Source: Glebionis coronaria
Taxonomy: Eukaryota; Streptophyta; Magnoliopsida; Asterales; Asteraceae
DNA: 64,000 bases
Direction: 5' to 3'
NCBI GenBank assembly: GCA_025667525.1
Contig: JANFOE010002210.1
Coordinates: forward strand, 94,228-158,227
Made by a program: the position numbers and the translations under genes. Under the pieces are notes generated by a model. It did not search any database and had not been told where the DNA came from. It was given only the letters and a program-made list of their open reading frames with translations. Shown piece after piece: positions 21,806 through 36,740 of this stretch. The stretch's first letter is position 1; each line of letters opens with the position of its first letter.

Positions 21806-22390
21806 TCAGTTTCGTTTTGAAACACACCTTTGTTGGGTGGGGGTTTTAGATCTAGAAGGTGTTCTAGATCTGAAGGGTCCTCTTGTTGAGGGTATGTGTG
21901 ATTGCTCAGAAGAAGAAGAGGTCTGAACAGCTTTTGCTTTCTTAGCCTGGAGGGCTCCACCTCTTCTGAACCACTCTATATGGTTGTGATCAGATGTAGT
22001 GTGGACATTGCTTCCACAAGTCTCACAACATTTGGTAATAGAGTTTGGGTTTCTTGGTTTAATACCTCTTCTGAGTGAGACGATTCGATTATGTCCATGA
22101 GTGTCATGGTCATAACTTCCACAAATTTTACAAACATGGTAATAGTGGCAGTCATCTGAGTGATGATTGCCGATACCACAATGAATGCATGGTGGGAAAG
22201 GCATATTTCGCCTGGAATGAGATGCTTCAGATTTGTGAGCATCAACACTTGTTTTGGCCAGCATATACTGAGTGTGTTCACAAGTGCGATGGTCAGTCCT
22301 TTCATATTTTGTACAATAAATCACTTTTAGGCAAGTTTTTTTGAGAAGGTTATTTAGACCACATAAATCACAAGCCCTTTTAGATTGTGT
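21806..22390 (-). pseudogene. Multi-zinc-finger linker of element N gag-pol
   Basis: Cys/His motifs in tandem between gag and protease: CDLCGLNNLLKKTC (just upstream of the Met at 22324), a YCTKYERTDHRTC variant, CIHCGIGNHHSDDC, CKICGSYDHDTHGH and CETCGSNVHTTSDH, followed by a Ser/Arg-rich tail. Probably an RNA-binding extension of the nucleocapsid (inference). It is separated from the protease frame by a stop near 21797. Confidence 0.75.
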
Positions 22391-22459
22391 CTTGTACTTG
22401 AGATGAGGAGAGTCTGAAGGTTCATCTCTGAATCGTGTTGGTGTTTGCTGCTGCCTGAG

Positions 22460-24652
22460 TTACAATTTAAGATCATTGATCTCTTGCATGACAAGAGACA
22501 TTCTCTCATCTTCCTCAGATCTAGCATTCTTCAGTTTATTTGTTGAAACTGAAGAGGTAGTTCCCATATATGAACCTTCAGCAGGAGCTGAAGAGCTCTT
22601 TGAAGTGTCAATTTTGACATGCTTGGAAGAACTACCTTTGTGTGTGGTGTGTGACTTGATGATAGACTGGATAGTATTGGGTCCAGTAGAGGGTTCAACA
22701 CCAACCAGCTTCTCCAAAGGAGGAAGTGGGGTACTTACTTTATTCTCTATATCATCATTTGAGTCATCCTCAGTAACTGAGGACTCAACTGGTGCAGAAG
22801 TGTCAACACTTGCTTGAAACTCAGGAAGAAGGATTCGTCCAGTGTCATGATTGGGTAAATTCTCTTCACCTGACCTTTCAATGTCAGGGATCGAGCTACC
22901 ATCCTCATTTGAGGCTTTGACAAAGACGATAGGTTTGGTGCTGGAGGATCCTTCAGCACCAAGCATTTTCCTCTTTTGAGCAAGTATTTGTTCACTTATG
23001 CATTGATTAACCCTATCAGAGTTTCTAAGCCAAAATTTAACAATATCTTTTGCTTCTTTTAATTCAACTCTTAGGGAGTTATTTTCCTCCAAAATTTCTT
23101 TGTTCAATTATTAAAAAGGTAAGAATATCAAGTTTAGCCTCTTTTAGCTCTATTTGCTTACTTTCAAAATCTTCAAGTTGTAGACAAGTTTGTGAAATTT
23201 TTCAAGCAACTTGTTTCTTTGCTCTTCAACAAATTTTAGATCAATGCATAAGTAATCAAAGACAAATTTAATGTCATCTTTATCTTATAACTCAAGAAGA
23301 ATTTGTACCTTTTTTATTGTGACATTGACCCATTCACCATTTCTGGAACTTTCTCTGGTCACAACATTTGAATTGGCCCATTCATCATCAGCAAGTGCCA
23401 TCAGCACTTTTACATTCACCATTTCATCATCATCTGAAGAAACATCTTCTTCATCCCATTCATAGGCTTCAGCAACAAGACCTTTGTTCTTTTCTTGCTT
23501 GGGAGTCTTGGATGAGGAGCTTTCAGTACTCATTAAGGCCAATCTAGCCTTGATTTCTCTGTATTTGCCCTCAAAGTCTTTTGTTGGTCTGAGTTCAACC
23601 CTGCTTTGCTGAAATTGAGTAGAAGCAATTTGTTTTGGTTGAAATGATGATTGACCAGATGGTCTAAATTGAGCTGGTGAGGAATATGAAGGGAGAAATG
23701 TTTTTGAATAACAATCCCTAGCATAGTGACCAGTCTTCCCACATTTGTAGCAATCAGTGTCAACTGAAGCTTTTGTGCAGCTGGAGAACTTGCCTCCTTT
23801 CTTAAAGAACCTTCTAGACTGGGCCAGAAGTGCTCTTTCATGAAATTCCTCTTTGAGGTCATTAAGATATTCCTCACTAGATCTAGTATCTTCCTCATCG
23901 TCAGGACTATCTTGGTAGTCTTGAATGACAGCCTCACTGAAGAAGGCTGTGGACAAGGGTGTAGCAATGGTTAATGCTTTACTCTTGCTTGAGCCTTCAT
24001 AAATCCTATCAAATAGGTTTTCTTCATATTTAAGTTTCCTAGAAAGAGAGGCTAGATCACAATCTTTAATGTGATTAGCATTTCTCAAGCTTTGACAGAA
24101 ACTGAGCCACTTTTTTGGCAATGCATTAACAAAAACTGTGTTGATTTCAAGTTTTGAAAGCTCAACACCATCATTCACAAGTTCATTCATCGGTGCTTTG
24201 TATCTGGTGAATGTTTGTGTGAGGGTTTCCCCTTCTTTGTGCTTGAAGGTATTGTATTGAAGCTTTAAATCCATGATTCTGGTTTGTTTTACATCAGAGG
24301 GACCCTCATGGTAAAGAATAAGGTCCTCCCATGTTGCTTTGGTTGTTTTACAATTTACAACAGAATTCATTTGGTCATCTGGGAGCACAGACATGATGAG
24401 ACTTTTGAGACGCTGATCTAGGTTAGCAGCTTTTCTCTCATCAGCAGTCCATTGTGCTTCAGGTTTTTTATTGTCCCCAACCATGGGAACAAAATGACCA
24501 TTTTCGATGAATCCAAGGAATTGAGGTTCAATTCTAACCATGTGGACAAGAAACCTCTTCTTCTAATTTGTAAAGTTGGTTACCTCTAGTACAGGAGCAA
24601 CATTGAGTTGGCCACCCCTATATTCTAGGGTTTGTGGTATAATTTGAGCCAT
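22460..24652 (-). pseudogene. gag: gag of element N, with premature stop
   Basis: The likely start is the ATG at 24652 (MAQIIPQTLEYRGG...), 66 bases inside the primer site. An amber codon (complement of 24563-24565) interrupts the frame after NFTN, where a Trp codon is the likely ancestor. A downstream Met at 24541 opens a 418-aa frame with the gag helical domain (LPDDQMNSVVNCKTTKATWE, LKLQYNTFKHKEGETL) and a zinc knuckle CYKCGKTGHYARDC. A further frame at 23107-22460 is coiled-coil and Ser/Thr-rich, the gag C-terminal part, offset by a frameshift near 23110-23285. Confidence 0.88.
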
Positions 24653-24717
24653 TTTGGATCTTGATTTGAAAACTTTTAAATGAGCAGTTTAATAAAATAA
24701 GAAATTAACTAATCAAA

Positions 24718-24731
24718 CTGCTCTGATACCA
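24718..24731 (-). promoter_or_regulatory. Primer binding site of element N
   Basis: Complement reads TGGTATCAGAGCAG, matching the 3' end of initiator Met-tRNA, two bases inside the 5' LTR. Confidence 0.92.
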
Positions 24732-24733
24732 CT

Positions 24734-25643
24734 TGTTGGTCTCTAGTAATTCGTTATTACTTATTAACTTAAGTAATAACTCTTACTTCGACTCAAGTGA
24801 GTTGTTTTAACAATAGATAAGAACTATGAAAGATTAAAACAACAATACCAATATACTTTTCAACGTATAGTCTTTTATTAGAATCAAATAAAGAATCTAT
24901 AACCCACTTTGTTTACGGAGTAACAAAGTGGTTGAATGACAATGGGGTTTGATCTCCTCTACTTAAACGTCTAACCAAAGTTAAAGTCTAAGCTCCAATC
25001 TAAACGTTCATATGCATCTTGGCTATATGGTTTAGTTGGTATCGAGTGAGAAAGGTTTTCCAGAGTTTAAGCTCTTATATTGGTTTACCTTTCTCTCCCA
25101 TTTGTACACTCCTTATATAGGCAGTGTACATAGGGTTTGCATATTGCATGTACCAATGCATGGGTTTATCTAGTGGGTGGTTGATGCCCATGCTGGATAA
25201 ACAGTACAAAGTACATATTAAACTATTCTAGAAAAGATAAAGGTTGTACTTATATCTAAGTATACAAGTAACCTACTTTGACCTAAAGTTATCTTTTCCC
25301 GCCTAATGCAAACCATCAGAATACTGAAGAGTCTTCAATATCCTAGAGGAGATCGACATCATTCAGTTTGGTATTGTCAAACCAAACTGAACTGAAAGCC
25401 CTTTTTCACTCCTTGTTCTACAGCAACTAGACCGCCTAGTATTTGAAGCGAAGACTCCTTTGTCTTCTAAGTTCACTGGAAGGGGAGTGCTGAACTTTCT
25501 TCAGCTATAAAGACTTCAGTAGGAACTTTGTTCCTCTGGTCATCCTTCAGCAAACTGGCCTTACTGCTGAGCATGAAACACTTGGGTAGATTTTATATTC
25601 AAATCCTAGAGTTGCTTCAGGGTCAGTAAATACTGACCCAACA
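24734..25643 (-). mobile_element. 5' LTR and promoter of element N (910 bp)
   Basis: Minus-strand U3-R-U5. The TATA box TATATAAGG (complement of about 25111-25119) sits inside the inverted repeat GTACACT/AGTGTAC (25104-25129), so transcription would start near 25085 toward lower coordinates. The perfect palindrome TTCAGTTTGGT/ACCAAACTGAA is near 25365-25394. Confidence 0.93.
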
Positions 25644-25648
25644 GTATG
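25644..25648. repeat. Target-site duplication GTATG, right
   Basis: Matches 13166-13170; the element E reading frame continues right after it. Confidence 0.9.
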
Positions 25649-26431
25649 ACTTCATGTGACCCCGTTGGGACACATTTATCAACCACATCGCTAGATGCTG
25701 ACTTGGAGGGAAATGCCATAGATCAAACGAGATATCGTTCCATGATCGGCTCCCTCATGTACTTGACAACAAGCAGACCTGATATTTCACATGCTACGTG
25801 TTATTGTACACGATATCAAGTACGACCCACTGAAAATCACCTCAAGGAGGTTAAACGGATCTTTCGGTACCTCAAGAATACCATTCATTTGGGACTCTGG
25901 TATCCGAGGGAAACCGGTTTCTTTCTAACGGCCTATTCAGATTCTGATCATGCAGGGTGTCTTGATACACGAAAAATTACTTCTGGTGGTGCACAATTTC
26001 TAGGTCAAGATAAGCTTGTGGGATGGTCTTCCAAGAAGCAGGATTGCACGTCACTGTCATCAGCCGAAGCGGAGTATGTGTCTCTATCTGCGTGTTGTGC
26101 TCAAGTTCTTTGGATGAGAACACAACTCACAGATTATGGCTTCCACTTTGATAAAGTACCTATGTACTGTGACTCAAAGTCGGCCATAGCCATCTCCTGC
26201 AATCTGGTACAACATTCCCGCACGAAGCACATCGATGTCAGATACCACTTCATAAAGGAACAAGTTGAAAGAGGTATCGTTGAACTATACTTTGTTGGAA
26301 CGGATTACCAATTAGCCGACTTGTTTACGAAAGCTCTGTCGAATGATAGGTTTGAGTACCTCGTTAGGCAAATTGGTATGAGATGTTTGGCTCCAGCAGA
26401 CCTGGAGATTCTGGCAAAGGTGTCTGCTTGA
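25649..26431 (+). pseudogene. pol: Reverse transcriptase end and RNase H of element E pol, downstream half
   Basis: Continues the frame cut at 13170 and ends at a natural stop at 26431. Visible blocks: YRSMIGSLMYLTTSRPDI (end of reverse transcriptase), DSDHAGCLDTRKITSGG and SLSSAEAEYVSL (RNase H catalytic region), SRTKHIDVRYHFIKEQ and YQLADLFTKAL (C-terminal copia signature). This half has no internal stop, so E was probably coding-competent here when N inserted. E as a whole is broken and its 5' part is missing. Confidence 0.93.
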
Positions 26432-29016
26432 TTTATCTATCAAACATCTTGTAAATATCATTGAAAAATAAAATACAAAAATATAAAACATATAAAAACA
26501 AAACACAAAATTAAAAATCTTTTAAAATCCAAAAATGTTCTTCTCGACATGTCTTTCAGTATCGATAATATGGACGTGCCTAGAAATGTCGCTCAATAAC
26601 GACACGGGTGTGTACATAAAGCTCGAATGAAGGTTGTAAATATTTTTTCAAAACATGTCATTTCTATCTTTCAATAAAGGAAAATGTCTATTTTGGATAA
26701 TTTTTCCAACAACGGGTAGAGCAATCTATCTTGGGTTGAACTTGTCACAAAACATTCAACGTTTTGAGCTCAACAAAATGGCTTGTAATCACTTTCAGAT
26801 TGTAACCCGGATCTATATTCACGGGGAGTGTACGATTTCGTGCTCTTATCCTCAGCAAAAGAAGAGAAATCTTCTTACACTTGAGTGGATTCGTCAAGGC
26901 ATTCAAAGTCTATGAACTTAAGTTTATACATTAGAAAAACCTCTTCGCCAAAAAGAAATAGGATTTTTCAAAAAGCGTTGAACACAATTTTTTCAAGGGT
27001 TTTTCAATGATTATTCAAAATCTTTCAAAAATTGTGTGTTCAACAACTCCCATCCTCAAAAAGCGAAATGTGGATCACATTCTCACAATGACAATTCAAT
27101 TGGATCAATTTTTGAGGGGGAGCATTTCAACTTCATGCAAAGATTGACACATCTTTCTCCCGAAAGTTTTTTCAAGACTATTTTCCAAAATATATTTTAA
27201 TCAAATTTGGTATCTCTAATATCAAAAGATTTTATATATTAGAGATAGGGGGAGAAAATGTGATTAAAATGTGATCTTATATAAGACTCAAGAACTTTAA
27301 CTCGTACCTACATGTGCGAAACACTTTCGATTATCGATGCACACGTGAAGGGGGAGCATTTCTGAAACGACAAAACTAGCAAGGTGTTAAATGTTTTTTA
27401 AACAATTTGTTAGACTTTTTAAAGTGGTTTTTATGGTTACGATCAAATACCCACAACATCTTTAATCCACGACGTTATTGGTGTCAAAAGGGTGGTTAGG
27501 TTTAAGTCATATGATCCAACCAGAACCGGAGGGATCTTCCCAAGGACAATTCAATAGATTATTAGAAGTCCTTAGGAAAGATGGAGTAGAATGTGAACGT
27601 AGCTGAATGTCGGCTAAGTACTGATGATAGCACTGGAACAATCACAACAAGGTGTTATTAATGATGTCTTAGTAAGCATTGAAGGGGTTGAAGAATGAAA
27701 AAGAAATGTAAGGATAAAGGGTATAAAGAAATTAGCCCCCCATACAACTTAGGCAGAAACCGGGTCAACACATCATGAAGACAACTCATCATGGACCCAG
27801 TTATGTAATGCACAACCCCTCCCTAGCTACTCAAGCTTCTCTAAGAAAAAGTTTATTTTATTATCACGGAGAACAACATGACTTCTATTAGCTTTCTCAT
27901 CCTGAGATAGTTGATATTGAATATGTGGCATCTGCTCCAGCTTCCGACCACTAAAAGTGCACAAATCGAGTCTAGATCCTAGAGATCAATCAAATATTGT
28001 TAGGACACACATGTGACGAACAAGAGAGTCCTACGCCATATTGTTGCGATATTGCTAGAACACTCAGAGTGATACTACTTAGTATTCACAATGATGAGTG
28101 GAAATCCTTCCAGTGTTAATATCAAACAGCACTGCGGTAGGTCATATGTAAGATTCTTTATGAATTGAACATGTGTAAAACTAAAAAGCAACAGTGGTTT
28201 GATTCTGAATTGATTCAAACTCGTTTCAGGTTTCTACGTAATATCTTTATGGTTTGCCAGAACATTCAAAGTGATATTCATTAATATTCATAGTGACGAA
28301 TGGAAATCCTTCTAGCGTCAACCTCAAACAGTGCTACAGTAGGTGACTTGTGAGATTCTTATGAATCAAGCTTGTGTCAACTAGTAAGCAACAATGGTAA
28401 GATTCTTTATGAATCACATTTGTTCCACGAATTTGAATTGACGACTTTAATCAAGCGGATATTTATCCAATTGATTCACTCTTTATGTTCGCAGTCTTGC
28501 TTTGAGACGGTCGAGTAAAGAGAACGACTAGTACAGCCGCGAAACCCTGTCAAGGAGATTCTTAATTGAATCTACCTAATCACAGGTACGGTTTTTAATA
28601 TCGTATAACGGTCTTCACCGACCGGAGGTAAAACGCTACCGATTTGGACGAATGTCAAAGCCATTCAGTCCATTTCTATGTTTTGTCTCGAGAAGGTGGC
28701 GTCACGGTGTACTCAGCAAAGTCAAAGATTCAAAACCACATACTCATGCCTAAAGACATATTCAATAATTAATAGTGTGAGCATGTGGATGAAGACACAA
28801 GATCGCAAGATGGCAAAGACAAGTCAAGGATGATTTGAATATCTCAAGATTAAAGACAAAGTCGAAAGACAATAACAAAGGCTCAAAGATCACAGCATGA
28901 AGAAACAAGACTACTATTACACGTTCAAGACTCATTTATGACGAGATTAGTAATCTCTACAAATCTTCAAATGACAAAGGGTAATGACCTCTCATAAAGG
29001 GTAATGACCTCTCATT
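26432..29016 (+). other. 3' non-coding region of element E
   Basis: No gene. Unlike element 1 it has no third ORF. It holds one hairpin-module relative (GTTGAACT/AGCTCAAC with inner AAAAC/GTTTT, about 26728-26768), the long hairpin at 26977-27044, polypurine-like runs at 27114-27123, 27247-27258 and 27349-27357, the block shared with 9437-10300 at 27390-28200, the ~200-bp two-copy repeat (28045-28435), a conserved CGGTCTTCACCGACCGGAGG at 28609-28628, and the hairpin TGGAC.AATG/CATT..GTCCA at 28645-28672. Confidence 0.75.
26977..27044 (+). other. Long conserved hairpin, copy 3
   Basis: Left arm GTTGAACACAATTTTT (26977-26992) pairs with AAAAATTGTGTGTTCAAC (27027-27044). The loop ends with AAAATCTTTC, as in the other two copies. 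Confidence 0.8.
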
Positions 29017-29026
29017 GGGGGGAGAT
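29017..29026 (+). promoter_or_regulatory. Polypurine tract of element E
   Basis: GGGGGGAGAT directly before the LTR start TGTTAGCC. Confidence 0.85.
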
Positions 29027-29400
29027 TGTTAGCCTCAAAATATTGAGTCAAACAAGAATGCTCGGTCAAATGTTTATTATGTATTGTATTTAAGAACGTA
29101 TTAATAGGTAGTAGATTAGTTGTGTATTACGGGCTTAACTTTAAGCTAAAATTCATTCATAAGTAAATAAAGCTCAAAAGATAAGCCCGACCCATTATCA
29201 TATAGCCCATTATGCCACATGTAGGCAAGGCTATATATACCTCTCCTTGCATGTAAGGAGAGATTGGTTGGTCATTTTGTATTCTCTCATTCTCTAATTT
29301 AATATTCATCAAGTTTCACACATTTCTCTCTCTTTTTTCTCTCTACTTTCTCTCTCTATAATTCATTTATCTTCTACCTTTCTTTCTTGTTTAATCATCA
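29027..29400 (+). mobile_element. 3' LTR of element E
   Basis: Starts TGTTAGCCTC and ends about AATCATCA at 29400 (inner end fixed by the polypurine tract, outer end estimated). TATATATA at 29232-29239 is followed by the hairpin CTCTCCTT/AAGGAGAG (29241-29262). It shares the TGTTAGCC start with LTR D. The matching 5' LTR lies left of the window. Confidence 0.8.
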
Positions 29401-33402
<4,002 letters not shown>

Positions 33403-34213
33403 TTATATATCATATAATAAATATATTGAAGTAATAAAAACTGTTATAAATAAAGAATAAAGTTAAGAAATTATTTTTTAATATAATATTTTCTATTTTT
33501 ACATAAAAATACAATTTCTAACACTTAATTTATAAAAGTTGTATCGTATATCATTTTATTAAGACTTATCACGTTTTTTTACTTATCGTCTCACGTCAAA
33601 TTTTAAACTCAACTTTTAATTTATTGCATGATGTCCTCTCATGCTTTTACAAAGTCTTTGCAAAACCTTTGCGAACTTTTAGAACCTTAACTACCTGGTG
33701 ACTGTGACTCCAAATCTTTGCAAAGTTTGGAATATCTCCCAAAGATTTTCTGATACGAAATAAATGATATTTTAAGAGAAGAGAAATAGGTAATGAGTCG
33801 CTATCATATATATTAATCCTTTTTATGTTTTAAATATTCGAATTATATCATTAAATTAAATAATTAAAACGTGTGAACAATTAATTTATCAGTTATACGT
33901 GGAGAGTTATTTTATTATGTCATTCTTTAGATACTAGTAGTGAGTGCCTTGTCATTTACTTGAAAAGAAATCAATAGTTAACATTAAAAACATTTTTAAT
34001 ATTTAATTTATATTTTTTAAAATTTAAATATTATAATAAAAATCGTTTATTGTTGAATAAAATAAATATCGTTATTGCCCGTATTAAATTATTTTTCTAT
34101 AAACGAACATTTTGACATATTTTTGATAATTTTTTTTGTTTGTATCATAATTTTTTCGTTATTTTAGTTTGTTGTTGAAACTTGAATAAGAAATCATATG
34201 TGATTACATTAAC

Positions 34214-34218
<5 letters not shown>

Positions 34219-34291
<73 letters not shown>
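34219..34291. repeat. (AT)n microsatellite
   Basis: About 72 bp of alternating TA, followed by degenerate TATC/TATA DNA to about 34360. Confidence 0.95.
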
Positions 34292-34293
<2 letters not shown>

Positions 34294-34469
34294 GTATACC
34301 AATATATTTATATATATATCTTTTATATCTACATCTATATCTATATTATATATATTTATATTTATACTCATATGACGCATTTTAAATGTTGATAAAGTTG
34401 AAAATTTTATTATTTTCATATATAAACATTATGCTTAAATAGGAATAAGTGTATTAGCCATTAAATCAT

Positions 34470-34690
34470 GTGTTCGACCATCAGATACGGGTTCGATCAC
34501 AGAGTCAACCCAGTCAAGTAACTGTGTTACGGGTTCGACCATCAGATCAATCCGGTCGAAACAGACCGAGTTACAGGTTCGAACATTGGGTCTAAACCGG
34601 TCGAGCCACCAGGTCACGGGTTCGACTACAACGTCAACCAAATCAAGTAACCAGTTAATCGGTTCGACCACTAGGTCAATTAGGATATAG
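34470..34690. repeat. About 43-bp degenerate tandem repeat
   Basis: The word GGTTCGA recurs near 34490, 34532, 34576, 34619 and 34661, with intervening ACCAT.AGATCAA and GTCAA(A/G)TAAC words. It is less AT-rich than its surroundings. Open minus frames are by-products of the repeat. Confidence 0.7.
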
Positions 34691-35109
34691 TTAGCTATCC
34701 GCCGCTAGACAATTTTGCTGTTATGCGCGAATACACATCTAGTAATAATAAAATGAGGTATGATATTAATAATAAATCAAATATGATATATAATAAAATC
34801 ATATGTGATTTAACACAATATCATATATGAACTCAATATCACATGTGATTTAATACAATATCACATATGACTTAATTAGTATATTTAAATTAGGCTTTGA
34901 TTATACGTGATGTTTTATTATAAGTTTTAATAACGTTAAAAAAATGAAAAAGATGTAAAGAACAAGGAGAAAAAGTTTAACGAAAATATTATAAAATGTC
35001 TATTTATAAAACGATAATATTCATCATTAACACTTAAATATTTAAAAGATTAATATTAATATTTAGAAACGATAACAATAATTTTTTTTAAATGTTGGCT
35101 CTAATCTAT

Positions 35110-35960
35110 CATTAAGAATCTGTTTGGTTTTTGAAGGTTTATTAACATCATAACAATTATATGAAACCCTAAACGAGATCAAAGCACACATAGCGGAAGC
35201 GATTTAACAAGATCATAATAATAACACAATTATAATTAAACGAATTAGGGTTACATACCTTTACGCTAAAGCAAATCCACAAGATGAAGAACGAATCACT
35301 AATTCGGGTTTATACCGTAATATACCAAGATATAGTCTAAAGTAAGACTATATTACGATCTTGTACACACGTAATACAACGAGCTAACCGTGATTCTAGA
35401 ACGTGAAAATCGAGCTACAACGCTTGTATATAATCTACCCAACAACCATAGAGAGGGGCTAGGACTAGATTATCAACACAATCGATCAACCAAGAAAACC
35501 AACCGAATACCCCTTCATGGTTATTGCTTGCGATCGACCAAAGAGGAGAGGGAGAGAAGGGATTCAAGTTATGAAGATTATGAGGGATAAGGAAGTGTAT
35601 TTATAGGCCTAAAATTCAATGTAGCCTAAGTAAATAAAAGACAACTTTTACCCCCCTTTGGTGCCCTAACCGACCGACGAACACCCCTCTATGGGGTGTT
35701 CCGGAACCTTCCGTCCTTCTTCCTTTTTATTCCTCTTACTATATATTTTTTAACACTCGTTAATATTTAATTATTAATTAATTAACGATCGTTAAAGTTA
35801 TATAGTTATTTGCTCGGTTTAATTTAATAAATTTAATAAATATATTTATTAAATAAATTAACTCTTTACGTATTTAGTGTAATCCCGTAATCTCGAGTTC
35901 GTAGCTATCACACGACTATTAAATATAAGTCTATAAACTTACAGTTTTTGGGTTTCTAGG
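35110..35960 (-). mobile_element. Possible LTR-like promoter segment, minus strand
   Basis: Complement of 35597-35609 reads GGCCTATAAATAC, a good TATA box. Farther along the minus strand are AACCCTAATTCG and CGCTTCCGC words common in copia LTRs. No paired LTR, primer site or target duplication was found, so bounds and identity are weak. Confidence 0.3.
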
Positions 35961-36180
35961 TCAAGTTTAGGCTAAAAGTTAAAATTCGATGTTTGGGAGA
36001 TAAAGGTGGGCCTAGAGATTGGGATGTAAAAAACCTGTGGGTATATTTTTTAAACTAACATATTTAAATTCAATTGGTTATTTATATTATAAACATCTAT
36101 TTATTATATTTTCTTTGTCTTACATGAAATCTAAATTAAAATTTTAAGACAATTTCAAATTCTAATCAAAAATGTAATTT

Positions 36181-36740
36181 TAGGTGTTGTTTGTTTATTA
36201 AGAGACTCTGAATCTGAATCGGATTCGCACATCTGAATCTAAATATTTGGTGAAAAAGTCTGAATCTGATTTTCATCTGAATCTGAATAAGTGGTAGAAA
36301 AATCTAAATGTATATCAATTATAGTTTTTATAATTTAAATATAATACAAGTGCATTTACACAAAAAATAAACTTTATTAGATATAAGATAACAAAATGTA
36401 TAATACAATCGATTTAAAGTTAAAATTCTTTTAAACAAAATATGCTATCTTATGTTTAGTTGTCTAAAATAAATGTGTCGAAATTTAAATCTAACTTTAA
36501 AACAATAAACTGAATCAATTATGTTAGAGTTAAGATACATGAGTCCGAAACCGAACTCTTCAATTTGAACAAAACATGAATCGTCAAAAATCATTTTATA
36601 AACTATTTATCTAGCAAAACACATGCAACGATTCTAAAAGACAAAGATGAAACAAGAAAAGAATGAAAAACAACACCAAAATAAAAGAATATAACAAAAT
36701 AAAAATAAAAAAGTAACAAAAATTAACCAAATAGGCCCTA
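36181..36740. mobile_element. Possible decayed hAT-like MITE
   Basis: Ends resemble each other as inverted repeats (TAGGTGTTGTTTGTTTA on the left; the complement of the right end reads TAGGGCCTATTTGGTTA). Inside, TCTGAATCTGAAT repeats at 36208-36290. No matching 8-bp target duplication, so this is tentative. Confidence 0.3.

Larger units (their letters stand above)
13171..25643 (-). mobile_element. Element N: complete but degraded minus-strand Sirevirus-type copia element, 12.47 kb
   Basis: Two 910-bp LTRs in direct orientation, TGTTGG...CCAACA ends, target duplication GTATG, a primer site beside the right LTR and a polypurine tract beside the left LTR fix both bounds and the orientation. 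Minus-strand order is 5' LTR, gag, zinc-finger linker, protease, integrase, reverse transcriptase/RNase H, non-coding, third ORF, 3' LTR. All ORFs carry stops or frameshifts, so it is dead. By eye the LTRs differ at a few dozen positions (roughly 95% identity), meaning a moderately old insertion. Confidence 0.95.
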
